A stretch of DNA of 64,000 bases from 66-474 sp040255405 (GCA_040255405.1 JBDZUX010000002.1:62001-126000); one strand, 5' to 3'. Shown: positions 35,375 through 44,453, numbered from the stretch's first letter. Translations and numbers: made by a program. Notes: generated from the letters alone by a model not told the origin.

Positions 35375-36401
35375 AGATGCGGTCCACGATCGCGGCAACA
35401 TCGACGAGCCGGCGCGCCTCGGGATCGAAGCGATCGTCGCGCGCGAGCTTGCGCGCCCAGTTCACCAGCGCCCGGCCGCCCCACGCGTCCGGCGGCGCGG
35501 CGAGACGACGTGTTCGGGTGCCGTCGTGCCGGTCGAGCGTGAAGTCATGGAACGAACCACCGACGTTGCGCAACGAGGCACCGCCGCGCGTGCCATAGAA
35601 CGAAGCCTCGATCACGGCGTCCGCGCCAGCGGGCAATCGCCACGAGCAGGCCAGCCGCACGCTGGTGCCGTCGTCGAGGCGGTAGTGCACGCTCGCGTAA
35701 TCCTCCGGCGCCGCGATCGGGGGCAGCAGGCGCTTGCCCTGCTGGTACAGGTTCGCGTCCACCGCTTCCACGCGCGCCCGTCCGGTCATCCACATCGCGA
35801 GATCTATCAGGTGCACGCCGAGATCCACCACGCAACCGCCGCCGGACTGGGTGACGTCGTAGAACCACGCCTTGTCGGGACCGAAGGCGTTGTGGAACGT
35901 CAGGTCGATGGCGTACAACTCGCCCAGCTCGCCGGCGCGGATCTGTTCGCGCAGCGCCGCGACGCCGGCCACGCAGCGGTAGCTGAAATCGACGCCCAGC
36001 AGGCGATCGTGCGCGTGCGCGGTGGCCACCACCTGCGCCGCTTCCGCGGCGTTGCGCGCCAGCGGCTTCTGGCAGAACACCGCCTTCTCGTGTTCCAGCG
36101 CGGCCATCGCGTGCGCGGCATGCAACGCGCTGGGCGTCGCGATCACCACGCCGTCGATGCGCTGTTCGAGCAGCCCGTCCAGCGATTCGCAGGCGCGCGC
36201 ATCGCTCGCCTCGGCGACCTCCTCGGCGAGCACCGGATCGATGTCGGCCACCGCGATCACGTCGGCGACATGCGCATCCATCAGCGCCTCCATCCGCGCA
36301 CGGCCGATCCAGCCAAGGCCGACGAAGCCGAGGCGCGGCCTGGCGGTAGCCATCCTGCGCGGCCAGGGCTGCACGACCGTGGCCTCCTCGACCACGCTCA
36401 T
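35364..36401 (-). CDS. Gfo/Idh/MocA-family oxidoreductase
   Basis: 345 aa. NAD(P)-binding Rossmann start LGFVGLGWIGRARMEAL, the family EKP-like motif appears as CQKPLARN, and the catalytic-domain residues GGGCVVDLGVHLIDLAMWM are typical. It probably oxidises or isomerises a nucleotide sugar or free sugar for the glycan cluster. The ATG at 36401 overlaps the stop of a dehydrogenase remnant; an internal ATG (36353) at MATARPRLGFVG is possible. Note that Gln replaces the usual Glu in the E-K-P motif (VFCQKPLA). Confidence 0.9.
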   Translation of the reverse strand: MSVVEEATVVQPWPRRMATARPRLGFVGLGWIGRARMEALMDAHVADVIAVADIDPVLAEEVAEASDARACESLDGLLEQRIDGVVIATPSALHAAHAMAALEHEKAVFCQKPLARNAAEAAQVVATAHAHDRLLGVDFSYRCVAGVAALREQIRAGELGELYAIDLTFHNAFGPDKAWFYDVTQSGGGCVVDLGVHLIDLAMWMTGRARVEAVDANLYQQGKRLLPPIAAPEDYASVHYRLDDGTSVRLACSWRLPAGADAVIEASFYGTRGGASLRNVGGSFHDFTLDRHDGTRTRRLAAPPDAWGGRALVNWARKLARDDRFDPEARRLVDVAAIVDRIYGR

Positions 36402-36600
36402 GGCGTCGCCACCGCTTTCGGAAAGCCATCGGGACGCTCACGCATCAGCGCGAATGCACGGCGGGATTCGCCGTGCAAGGAAATTTCGTGGGTGATCAGT
36501 GGAAACGGATCGAGCGCGCGGCCGGCGGCAGCGCGCATCACATCGCGCAAGCCGCAAGGCCGCACGGCAGGGTCGCCAACGTGGGCCTTGAAGATGCCAG
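36398..36600 (-). pseudogene. C-terminal remnant of a zinc-type alcohol dehydrogenase
   Basis: The last 45 or so residues before the stop at 36398 match the end of medium-chain alcohol dehydrogenases (LRDVMRAAAGRALDPFPLIT, then AFALMRERPDGFPKAVATP). Upstream in the same frame there is no GroES or Rossmann domain, only arginine-rich, non-conserved sequence. The stop overlaps the Gfo/Idh start (ATGA), preserving the operon geometry of what was once a full gene. Confidence 0.65.
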
Positions 36601-36951
36601 TGAGCGTCGACACCACGCCGACGCCCGCGTTCCGTCGTTGCCGTCGCGTGCCGCGCCGCGGCGGCGCACCAGCCGCTACGTATCCCATTCCGTGGCATCC
36701 ATTCCAAACTCTCCTTGGCGTTCTCCGCGGCGCGACACCCAGAGCAAGATGCATGCCGACCTGCAACCACGGGCCGAAACCGGCTCCGCCATCCGCCTGA
36801 AAGTACGCGGCCGGCAATGCGTTCAGGCGTTCACCCAGCCTGGCGCCCATGCGGTTCAACAAGGCGATCCAGCGGCTTCGACCGGGAATTGATTACCGGG
36901 CCCCGCGTCAACCGGGAAATTTTTCGCGGTGGCATCCTCGACGCCGTTCGG
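36601..36951. other. Degraded sequence upstream of the dehydrogenase remnant
   Basis: About 350 bp with no intact gene on either strand. A minus-strand frame reads RMGARLGERLNALPAAYFQA and runs into the dehydrogenase remnant, but I cannot assign it. It marks the broken right edge of the glycan cluster. Confidence 0.45.
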
Positions 36952-37146
36952 TCAGGCCATCGGTGCGACGGCGGAAGCCGGCGGTTGCGCGTGTCCGGTG
37001 ATTGCCAGCAGCGCCGGCCACGGCACCTCGATGCCCTGACGCCGCCCTTTTGGCGTCAGCTTCAATTTGTAGGGACCGAGGACCAGCGTGTAGGGCCTGG
37101 AATCGATCTCGATTTCGCGTCGCAACGGCCTGTCGAGTTTGGTCAC
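36952..37146 (-). CDS. Small conserved protein next to topoisomerase IB
   Basis: 64 aa. The core (TKLDRPLRREIEIDSRPYTL, LGPYKLKLTPKGRRQGIEVP, WPALLAI) reads as a compact beta-rich domain that I have seen as a small uncharacterised family near DNA-repair genes in proteobacteria; no function is established. The start is GTG, supported by AAGGAG 6 bp upstream. It is 30 bp downstream of the topoisomerase IB gene and is probably cotranscribed. Confidence 0.75.
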   Translation of the reverse strand: MTKLDRPLRREIEIDSRPYTLVLGPYKLKLTPKGRRQGIEVPWPALLAITGHAQPPASAVAPMA

Positions 37147-37176
37147 GTTCTTCTCCTTGGCGCCGCAAGGCGCAGT

Positions 37177-38238
37177 TCATGCATCGAGGCAATGTTTGAG
37201 GAAGCGGATGGCGGCTTTCTCCAGCCGCCGCGGACGGCCGACCCGATCGGCCGGCACGCGGCGATGCAGGTCGCCGCCCAGCCAGCCGGTCACGACCTGC
37301 GGACAGACATAGGATTTGCGCGCGACCGCCGGGGTGTTGCCGAGTTCCTCGGCAGCCGCCGCGATCGCCCTGCGCACCGCTGCCCGTTTCGCGCGCTCGC
37401 CGCCGCGAGCCGGCAGCGGTGTGCGCGCAAGACAGGCGATCACCGTCAGCGTGCCGGCCCACGTGCGGAAATCCTTCGCGCTGAACCGTTCGCCCAGGCT
37501 GTCGCGCAAGTACTCGTTCAATTGCGCGGCGGTGGCGCGACGATGCACGCCCTCGTCGTCGTACTGGAACAGCGCGGGCCCCGACAAGCGGCTGCAGCGG
37601 CGCACCTGCCGGACCAGCCGGCGATCGGTGAGCACGGCTTCGCGCGTTTGTCCGCCCTTGCCCGGGAACCGGAGCGTCGCGGTGCCGCCACGGGCGAACG
37701 TCACATGCCGCGAACGCAACGTCGTCAATCCGAAAGAATGATTGGTGCGCGCGTATTCGGCATTGCCGACGCGGATGGAGGTGGCCATCATCACCGCGGT
37801 CATGACCGCCAGCACCTTGTCGCGCGGCAGGCCTTCGAGGCGCCGGTCGCGGCGCAGCCGCACGCGCAATGCCGGCAGGCGCTGTCCGAAGCGCAGCAGA
37901 CGCCGATACTTCCTGGCGTCGCGGCTGTGCCGCCAGGCCACGTGGTAACGGTATTGCTTGCGGCCGCGCGCGTCGCGGGCGGTGGCCTGCAGATGGCCGC
38001 GCCGATCGGCGCAGATCCAGACGTCCACGTATGCGGGCGGAATCGCCAGTGCACGGATGCGCGCCAGCGTGGCCTCGTCGCGCACCCGCACGCCTTTCGC
38101 GTCGAGATAAACGAAACCGCGCCCGGTGCGGCGACGGACGATGCCGGGTTCACGATCGCTTGCATAACGCAGTTTGCGCATGCGCACGCGCCGGACCTGA
38201 CGTCGGTGCGCTCGCGTGGCGGGTCCGGTTTTGGGCAT
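37177..38238 (-). CDS. DNA topoisomerase IB
   Basis: 353 aa, the poxvirus-like bacterial type IB enzyme that relaxes DNA by a 3'-phosphotyrosyl intermediate. N-terminal domain residues 1-90; catalytic domain contains Arg in SIRVGNAEYARTNHSFGL, Lys in FPGKGGQ, Arg in FSAKDFRTWAGT, and the active-site Tyr in NTPAVARKSYVCP near residue 313. The enzyme is very basic (pI clearly above 11 by composition). Start 38238 is the first ATG; a TTG six bases upstream is possible. It lies divergent from ligD with one small gene between. Confidence 0.93.
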   Translation of the reverse strand: MPKTGPATRAHRRQVRRVRMRKLRYASDREPGIVRRRTGRGFVYLDAKGVRVRDEATLARIRALAIPPAYVDVWICADRRGHLQATARDARGRKQYRYHVAWRHSRDARKYRRLLRFGQRLPALRVRLRRDRRLEGLPRDKVLAVMTAVMMATSIRVGNAEYARTNHSFGLTTLRSRHVTFARGGTATLRFPGKGGQTREAVLTDRRLVRQVRRCSRLSGPALFQYDDEGVHRRATAAQLNEYLRDSLGERFSAKDFRTWAGTLTVIACLARTPLPARGGERAKRAAVRRAIAAAAEELGNTPAVARKSYVCPQVVTGWLGGDLHRRVPADRVGRPRRLEKAAIRFLKHCLDA

Positions 38239-38326
38239 GGCCAACGCGTGCGATCAGCCGGATGGGTCAGTGCATCGTTCCGCGCCAGCGAAAACTTTCC
38301 GCAAGCGCGCGCTTCGCGCAACCGAA

Positions 38327-38611
38327 TCACCAGGCAGGCGGTGCATCCAGCGACGCGGAGGCGGTGCGGCTGGTGTCGACCTGCGTTTCGAGCAGGCGTT
38401 CGATGCAGGCATCGATGCGACGGCTCGATCGCTTGCTGCGTGCATTCGCCAGTTCGCGGCGGATCATGCATACCGCCGCGGCGCCCTGCCGCGCCTTGCG
38501 CGCGAAGGTTTCCCGCTGCGCCGGCCGCCACGCCACCAGCGCGGCGGCCTCGTTGTAGCGGCGTTCTTCGTCCATCACCGCGAGCATGTCCAGAAGATTG
38601 GCCCGATCCAT
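38327..38611 (-). CDS. Hypothetical helical protein
   Basis: 94 aa, no recognised family. Sequence looks fully helical: DRANLLDMLAVMDEERRYNE, LVAWRPAQRETFARKARQGA, CMIRRELANARSKRSSRRID. A strong GGAGG site lies 6 bp before the start at 38611, and 117 bp separate it from the divergent ligD start. Location between topoisomerase IB and ligD suggests, but does not show, a link to DNA repair. Confidence 0.72.
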   Translation of the reverse strand: MDRANLLDMLAVMDEERRYNEAAALVAWRPAQRETFARKARQGAAAVCMIRRELANARSKRSSRRIDACIERLLETQVDTSRTASASLDAPPAW

Positions 38612-38727
38612 GGCTACCTCCTTCTTGTCGAGCGCCGGAGCATAGGCAGGCGCACATCTACACCGCGTCAATTCCCGGTGCATTGGCGTTCACCTGGAAT
38701 GGACACCATGCTGATACGCTCCATCCA

Positions 38728-41247
38728 ATGGCAGGACGCCGTACGCCGAATCGTTCAACGGAAGGGCTTGCGACCTATCGCCGCAAGCGCCATTTCGAGC
38801 ACACGCCGGAACCGGCCGCGACGCCGCGCGGGCGACGTTTGCACGCCCCGGCAGGCCGCCGGTTCGTGATCCACCTGCACCACGCGCGCCGCCGTCATTT
38901 CGACCTGCGCCTGCAGGTCGGCGGCGTGTTGCGCAGTTGGGCGGTGCCGAAGGGCCCTTCGCGCGATCCGTCGATCAAGCACCTGGCCGTGGAAGTCGAG
39001 GACCACCCGCTGAGCTACGGTTCATTCGAGGGCACGATTCCGGAAGGCCATTACGGCGCCGGCACCGTGGCCATCTGGGACGAAGGCACGTGGAGCACCG
39101 AAGGCTCCGCCGCGCAGCAAATCGACAAGGGCCACCTGCGTTTCGAATTGCACGGCTCGCGCTTGCGCGGCCGCTGGTCGCTGGTGCGGACCCGGATGCA
39201 GGCGGACAAGCCGCAATGGCTGCTGATCAAGGGCGACGACGCATTCGTGGTGGCCGAGGATGTGGCCGACGACACGCCGCTGTCCGAATGGAAAGCGGCG
39301 CACGACGTTGCACCGGTTCCCCGCGCCCGGCGCGCTTCGCGCACCGCGAAAACGCCTTCGCTGCCGGCGCCCGACCAGTTCGAACTGGAACTTGCGCGCC
39401 TGCACCAGCGCGCGCCGCAGGGCGAGGACTGGCTGCACGAGGTGAAATACGACGGCTACCGGATGCTGGCGTGGCGGCACGGTCGCGACCTGCAACTGCT
39501 GTCGCGCAACCGGCTCGACTGGACGGAAAAGCTTCCCGCGATCGCCGAGGCGGTTCTCGGGCTGGATTGCGGCAACTGCGTGCTGGACGGCGAGCTGGTG
39601 GTTTTCGACGAACACGGGCGCAGCCGCTTCGACCTGCTGCAGAAGGAATTCAATCTCGCCAAGGCGCAATCCGTGCGCTACGCGGTGTTCGACCTGCTGG
39701 CGCTGGACGGCAACGACCTGCGAAGTGCGCCGCTGCTGGAACGCAAGGCAGCGCTGTCGCGCCTGCTCGATGCGACGGACCCCACCACGGGTCCGCTGGT
39801 GGTTTCCGGATTCCTCCGTGGCAACGGCGCGCTCGCGTACCGGCGCGCGTGCGAGGCGGGGCTCGAAGGCGTGATGAGCAAGTCGGTCAATGCGCCCTAT
39901 CGCGGTGGCCGCGGCGACAGTTGGCGCAAGCTGAAATGCACCGACACGGACGAATTCGTGATCGTGGGCTACACGCCGGGCAAGGGTTCGCGCGGCGCGC
40001 TGGGCGCGCTGCTGCTGGCGGAACCGCGCGGCGAGGCGTGGCGCTACGTGGGCCGCGTGGGCACCGGGATGGACAGCGCGATGCTGGAACGCCTGCACGG
40101 TCAACTGAAGGCGGCGAAAGGCAAGTCCGAACTGGTCGATGCGCCCAACGCCAGGCAACTGCGCGGCGCGCGGCCCGTATGGGTGCAGCCCGACACCGTG
40201 GTGGAAGTCGAATTCCGCGGCCGCACCGGCGACGACTTGCTGCGCCAGGCCAGCTTCAAGGGCTTGCGTCCCGACAAGTCACCGGTGGACCTTCGCGACA
40301 GCGATCGCAGCAGGGAGTCAACGCACATGACATCCGCACGACCGGCGCGCCCGGTTACGCCGCACAAGCAAGCCCCGAGGAAACCGGAATTCAACCTCAC
40401 CCATCCCGACCGCGTGTTGATCGAAAAGCCCCGTGTCACCAAGCAGGCGCTCGCGGATTTCTACGCAAGCATCGCCGAACACCTGTTGCCCGGCGTGGTG
40501 GGCCGGCCGCTCTCGCTGGTGCGCTGCCCCGATGGTGCGGGCCAGGAATGCTTCTTCCAGAAGCACCCGATGGCCGGCATGCCGGAGGCGATCGGCGTCG
40601 GCGATGCGCGCAGCGCCGAAGGGAAGCGGCAGGACTACGTGTACGTCAACGACATCCAAGGCGTGATCGGCCTGGTGCAGATGAACGTGATCGAGATCCA
40701 TCCGTGGGGCTCGACCATCGCGGACCTCGAACATCCCGATCGCCTCGTGTTCGACCTCGACCCCGACACCGGCGTGGAATGGTCGCGCGTGCGCGACGCC
40801 GCGCGCACCGTGCGCGAGCGGTTGCAGGCGGTCGGGCTCGAAAGTTTCCTGCGCACCACCGGCGGCAAGGGATTGCACGTGGTGGTGCCGCTGAATCCGC
40901 GCCCCGACTGGGACACCGCCAAGGCTTTCACGCAGGCGCTCGCGCGCATGCTGGAACACGAATCGCCCGCGGAGTTCGTTTCCGTCGCGACCAGGAACCG
41001 GCGCAAGGGCCGCATTTTCGTGGATTACCTGCGCAACGCGCGCGGCGCCACCGCGGTGGCGTCGTACTGCGTGCGCGCGCGGCCCGGCGCCGGCATCGCG
41101 ACCCCGCTGCGCTGGGAAGAATTGTCGCGCCTGAAATCCGGCGCGCAATACACCTTCGCCAACCTTGCGCGGCGATTGAAAACCTTGAAGCAGGACCCGT
41201 GGCAGGGCTTCGACGAAATCCGCCAGGCGTTGCCGCGCGCCGGTTGA
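38728..41247 (+). CDS. ligD: Multifunctional NHEJ DNA ligase LigD
   Basis: 839 aa with all three LigD domains in the order phosphoesterase-ligase-polymerase. Phosphoesterase: FVIHLHHARRRHFDLRLQVG and EGHYGAGTVAIWD (residues 45-150). ATP-dependent ligase: catalytic Lys240 in EVKYDGYRM, then VLDGELVVFDE, GLEGVMSKS and WRKLKC (about 225-530). Polymerase/primase: LIEKPRVTKQALADFY, PRDW-like Asp pair in LVFDLDPDTG, RTTGGKGLHVVVPL (about 555-835). It fills and seals double-strand breaks together with Ku. The open frame extends 671 codons further upstream, antisense to topoisomerase IB, but that is coding shadow. No clear ribosome-binding site precedes 38728. Confidence 0.95.
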   Translation: MAGRRTPNRSTEGLATYRRKRHFEHTPEPAATPRGRRLHAPAGRRFVIHLHHARRRHFDLRLQVGGVLRSWAVPKGPSRDPSIKHLAVEVEDHPLSYGSFEGTIPEGHYGAGTVAIWDEGTWSTEGSAAQQIDKGHLRFELHGSRLRGRWSLVRTRMQADKPQWLLIKGDDAFVVAEDVADDTPLSEWKAAHDVAPVPRARRASRTAKTPSLPAPDQFELELARLHQRAPQGEDWLHEVKYDGYRMLAWRHGRDLQLLSRNRLDWTEKLPAIAEAVLGLDCGNCVLDGELVVFDEHGRSRFDLLQKEFNLAKAQSVRYAVFDLLALDGNDLRSAPLLERKAALSRLLDATDPTTGPLVVSGFLRGNGALAYRRACEAGLEGVMSKSVNAPYRGGRGDSWRKLKCTDTDEFVIVGYTPGKGSRGALGALLLAEPRGEAWRYVGRVGTGMDSAMLERLHGQLKAAKGKSELVDAPNARQLRGARPVWVQPDTVVEVEFRGRTGDDLLRQASFKGLRPDKSPVDLRDSDRSRESTHMTSARPARPVTPHKQAPRKPEFNLTHPDRVLIEKPRVTKQALADFYASIAEHLLPGVVGRPLSLVRCPDGAGQECFFQKHPMAGMPEAIGVGDARSAEGKRQDYVYVNDIQGVIGLVQMNVIEIHPWGSTIADLEHPDRLVFDLDPDTGVEWSRVRDAARTVRERLQAVGLESFLRTTGGKGLHVVVPLNPRPDWDTAKAFTQALARMLEHESPAEFVSVATRNRRKGRIFVDYLRNARGATAVASYCVRARPGAGIATPLRWEELSRLKSGAQYTFANLARRLKTLKQDPWQGFDEIRQALPRAG

Positions 41248-41390
41248 TGCAGGTTGGCCAACCCGGCCTCGCAGGCCGGGCTGAACCCGGACATCGGTTG
41301 GGCTGAGCCGGACGCAGTCCGGGGAAGCCCGACATGGCGCCGACCAACGTTGGGCTTCCGCCGATAACGCCGGCGCCAGCCCAACCTGCA
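41248..41390. repeat. Palindromic repeat, family E, copy 2
   Basis: 143 bp with exact 10-bp inverted ends (TGCAGGTTGG at 41248-41257, CCAACCTGCA at 41381-41390) and internal hairpins (CCCGGCCTCGCAGGCCGGG, GGACGCAGTCC). It starts on the base after the ligD stop and fills the ligD-ku gap. Confidence 0.85.
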
Positions 41391-41433
41391 CCGGAACCGG
41401 CTTTTGACGCGCACGCACACCAGGAGAACCATC

Positions 41434-42342
41434 ATGGCGGCAAGACCCATCTGGAGCGGCACCATATCCTTCGGGCTGCTCAACATCCCGGTGCAGCTGA
41501 TGTCCGGCGAACGCCACGTGGACCTGCAGTTCCGGATGCTCGATTCGCGCAACAACGCGCGCATCCGCTACGAACGCGTGAACGAGGAAACCGGCGAGGA
41601 AGTGCCGTGGAAGGAAATCGTGAAAGCCTTCGAGTACGACAAGGGCAACTACGTGGTGCTTGACAAGGAGGACTTCGCCAAGGCCGCGCCCGAGTCGACC
41701 GAGTCGGTGGACATCGAGGCGTTCATCGACGCGTCCGCGATCGGTCCCGAGTATTTCGAAAAACCCTACTACCTCGTGCCGGCCAAAAAGGCCGAAAAAG
41801 GGTACGTGCTGCTGCGTGAAACATTGAAGCGCCTGAAAACCGCGGGGCTGGCGCGCGTGGTGATCCGCACCCGCGAATATCTGTCGCTGGTGGTGCCGCG
41901 TGACGACGCGCTGCTGCTGCTGCTGCTGCGCTACCCGCAGGAAATCGTGTCGGCAGAGGAATACGCGTTTCCCGACAAGAAGATTTCCGCGTACCGGGTC
42001 AGCCAGAAGGAACTGGACATGGCCGAGGCGCTGGTGAAATCGATGATCGGCGAGTGGGATCCGGACGCCTACCACGACGACTTCCGCGAACGCCTCACCA
42101 AGGTGATCGAGGGGCGCATCAAGGCCAAGGGCGTGGTGCGCGCACCCGCCGAGGAAACCGCGATGCCGAAGAACGCGTCGACCAACGTGGTGGATTTCAT
42201 GTCGCTGCTGCAGAAGAGCATCGATACCCACCAGCGCACGCCGGCGAAGGCGTCCGGCTCCGCGCCCAAGAAGAGCGGCGGCCACCGCACCGCCGCGCGG
42301 CGCAAGTCCAGCACCCGCAAGAAGACCGCGAAGCGGTCGTGA
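41434..42342 (+). CDS. ku: Non-homologous end-joining protein Ku
   Basis: 302 aa. Bacterial Ku ring domain in residues 3-255: WSGTISFGLLNIPVQLMSGE, FRMLDSRNNARIRYERVNEE, YYLVPAKKAEKGYVLLRETL, VVIRTREYLSLVVPRDDALL. The last 40 residues are a Lys/Arg/Ser/Thr-rich tail (RKSSTRKKTAKRS) typical for DNA sliding and LigD recruitment. AGGAGA precedes the start. It forms a two-gene NHEJ unit with ligD, separated by a repeat. Confidence 0.96.
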   Translation: MAARPIWSGTISFGLLNIPVQLMSGERHVDLQFRMLDSRNNARIRYERVNEETGEEVPWKEIVKAFEYDKGNYVVLDKEDFAKAAPESTESVDIEAFIDASAIGPEYFEKPYYLVPAKKAEKGYVLLRETLKRLKTAGLARVVIRTREYLSLVVPRDDALLLLLLRYPQEIVSAEEYAFPDKKISAYRVSQKELDMAEALVKSMIGEWDPDAYHDDFRERLTKVIEGRIKAKGVVRAPAEETAMPKNASTNVVDFMSLLQKSIDTHQRTPAKASGSAPKKSGGHRTAARRKSSTRKKTAKRS

Positions 42343-42355
42343 TGCGCTGGATCCC

Positions 42356-42387
42356 TTCTCCCCAACCATGCAGTCGTGGGGGGAGAA
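42356..42387. terminator. Hairpin between convergent ku and MFS genes
   Basis: TTCTCCCC (42356-42363) pairs with GGGGAGAA (42380-42387) across a 16-nt loop that can itself pair (CCAAC-like/GTGG). There is no T-tract on either side, so it is a weak or factor-assisted terminator, or a relic repeat. Confidence 0.4.
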
Positions 42388-42394
42388 TGGGGTG

Positions 42395-43885
42395 TCAGGC
42401 ACTTTCACCTCGCCGGGACAGCCTGGTCGCCTTCTCCGACGCCACCGCAGTCGCCACGTCGCGCGGATAGCTTCGCGCGCCGACCAGCAGCACCACGGCC
42501 GCCGCGAGCAGCGCCACCAGCATGACCAGGAACGTGATGTCGAGGTTGCCGCTGCCGGACTGCCCGCCGGATGCGCCGCCTGCCGATCCCAGGCCGGCAC
42601 CACCATGGCCGCCCAGCAGCGAAGACAGCCAGCCGAACAGCGGCGGCGAGACGGCCTGCGCAAGATACACGATGGTGGAGCGCACGCCCTCGGCGCGGCC
42701 CCACAACCGCGAGTGCATCACGTCAAGCCGCGCCGCATCCACCGGCGGAAATGCGCCGCCGAGGCCGCCGGCCGCGATGAACATGAAGGGCGCCGCCATC
42801 CCGAGTTTCGGCAGCAGCATGGCCGGAACCAGGCCCGCCACCGCGAGGAAATACGCGCCCGCCCCGACCGAGATCCGCGCGGCCACGCGGCCTTTCGCAA
42901 CCATGCGGTCGGCGAAATAGCCGGTCGCCAGCACGCCCGCGATTGCGCCGAGGCCGATCACCACCACGAACGTGCTGGACGCCGTCTGCGACAGACCGAA
43001 ATGTGCGCGCATGAATACCACCACGAACGTGCGCAGTCCGGTGAAGTAGAAATACCCGAGTGCCGACGCGATGATCAGCATCCGATAGGTCGGCAACGCA
43101 AGGACGTACTTAACCGCCGGCCAGATCTTCATCCGCGCGGGATCTTCGCGCAGGATCAGCGATTCGACCGGATCGATGCCCTGGCCGCGCACCACGTCAC
43201 GGATGCGCACGCCCTCGTGCACCGGCCTGCCCGGTTCTTCCAGGAGGCGTCCGCGTCCGCCGCGGCGCGGTTCCGGCAACCTGCGGGCAATGAAGTACGC
43301 GAGCAGCAGGCCCAGCACCGCCAGCACGACGAACGGCGCGCGCCACGACAGTGCCGCGACGTTGCCCGACATCAGGAAACCGATCGCGACGCCGATCAGT
43401 TCACCGGAAATGATGTAGCCGTAGATGCGGCCGCGTTCGCTGGCCTTGAAACAGTCGCCGATCAGCGAGGCGATCGCGGGCGACCCGATCGCCATCACGA
43501 TGCCCAGCGCGAGGCGCGCCGCAAACAGCATTTCGTATGAGGTCGCCGCGCCACACCAGATCATCGCCAGCGACCACAGCGCGATGCCGATCACCAGCAG
43601 GTTGCGCCGGTTGAAGCGGTCGACCAGGATCCCGAACGGCAGCGTCAGCAAGGCGCTGGATGCGACGGTCACCGCGACCAGCAGGCCGACTTCGAGATTG
43701 TCGATATGCAGCGCGGGCTTGAGCTGCGCGGCCACCGCGCCGAGCGTCGCCTTGTCGGCCGCATCCAGCGCGAGGATGCACGCCAGCATGAGGATGATCC
43801 TGAGCCGCGCGCGGCCGCCAGCCAGATCTTCCAGCGGACCCTCGACGTTGCGGGACAACCATGCCTGCAACGACATCCGCAGCAT
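42395..43885 (-). CDS. MFS transporter, 12 helices
   Basis: 496 aa. Major facilitator with the loop 2-3 motif LPFGILVDRFNRRNLLVIG and the inter-half loop carrying a long basic/acidic segment (about 205-260). N-terminal half RIILMLACILALDAADKATL; second half begins RMLIIASALGYFYFTGL. Several Gly/Ser-rich residues (GGHGGAGLGSAGGASGGQSG) form an extended loop before the last helix, which is unusual in length. The substrate is unknown; general layout is similar to Spinster-like or sugar-phosphate-independent permeases. A single gene. Confidence 0.88.
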   Translation of the reverse strand: MLRMSLQAWLSRNVEGPLEDLAGGRARLRIILMLACILALDAADKATLGAVAAQLKPALHIDNLEVGLLVAVTVASSALLTLPFGILVDRFNRRNLLVIGIALWSLAMIWCGAATSYEMLFAARLALGIVMAIGSPAIASLIGDCFKASERGRIYGYIISGELIGVAIGFLMSGNVAALSWRAPFVVLAVLGLLLAYFIARRLPEPRRGGRGRLLEEPGRPVHEGVRIRDVVRGQGIDPVESLILREDPARMKIWPAVKYVLALPTYRMLIIASALGYFYFTGLRTFVVVFMRAHFGLSQTASSTFVVVIGLGAIAGVLATGYFADRMVAKGRVAARISVGAGAYFLAVAGLVPAMLLPKLGMAAPFMFIAAGGLGGAFPPVDAARLDVMHSRLWGRAEGVRSTIVYLAQAVSPPLFGWLSSLLGGHGGAGLGSAGGASGGQSGSGNLDITFLVMLVALLAAAVVLLVGARSYPRDVATAVASEKATRLSRRGESA

Positions 43886-44009
43886 TGCACTCGTTCCAAT
43901 TCGCCTTCAATGCGCCTCTCGGGCGCCACGCGAGTCGGTCCATGACCCGCGTGGCGCCAGGCGTGCCGGATGCCGCATCCTGCAGCGTCCGGCAATCGCG
44001 ATCTGCAGA

Positions 44010-44453
44010 TTATTTCGGCTTGCTGAGGGTAAAGGACGAAAAGCCCGCGCCGATGTCCCAACCCCGGCCTTTCCCGGTCAAGGCCAGCGACACCGAACCC
44101 TTGGTCATCGCCGCCGCATGCACGGAGCCGACCACGCCCGCATGCGCCGAAGCCTGGGCGTACGAGCCCAGCACCTGGCTGATGTCCGTAACATCGCTGA
44201 AAGTACCCTTGCCGTCATCGATCTTGTATTTGCCCACGGTCAATCCGCCGCCCTTGGCGGAGATTGCGACATCCATCGTCTGCCCATTTTCGCACGTCAC
44301 CACGCCCGTGCCCGAGGCAGTCTCGTAGATCACCGACCAACCGGACAGCGTGAACGTCATCTTGCAATCGATATCGGCCGCGGATGCGCTGGTCGCCGTG
44401 GCGGCGGCCAACGGTGCGAGCGCCAGGGCGATCCATAATGCTTTCCTTTTCAC
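44010..44453 (-). CDS. Secreted protein of unknown function
   Basis: 147 aa with a clear signal peptide (KRKALWIALALAPLAAATAT, cleavage expected after SASA). The mature part is Gly/Ser/Thr-rich: DIDCKMTFTLSGWSVIYETA, VVTCENGQTMDVAISAKGGG, and WDIGAGFSSFTLSKPK. Two cysteines may form a disulphide. I have seen similar short periplasmic proteins in xanthomonads but know no function. The start is GTG behind a strong AAAGGAGG. Confidence 0.8.
   Translation of the reverse strand: MKRKALWIALALAPLAAATATSASAADIDCKMTFTLSGWSVIYETASGTGVVTCENGQTMDVAISAKGGGLTVGKYKIDDGKGTFSDVTDISQVLGSYAQASAHAGVVGSVHAAAMTKGSVSLALTGKGRGWDIGAGFSSFTLSKPK

Noticed and set aside
36715..38727. Open frame of 671 codons upstream of and continuous with ligD
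   Set aside because: It is antisense to topoisomerase IB and other minus-strand genes, Arg/Ala/Pro-rich and without domain signatures; LigD begins naturally near 38728.
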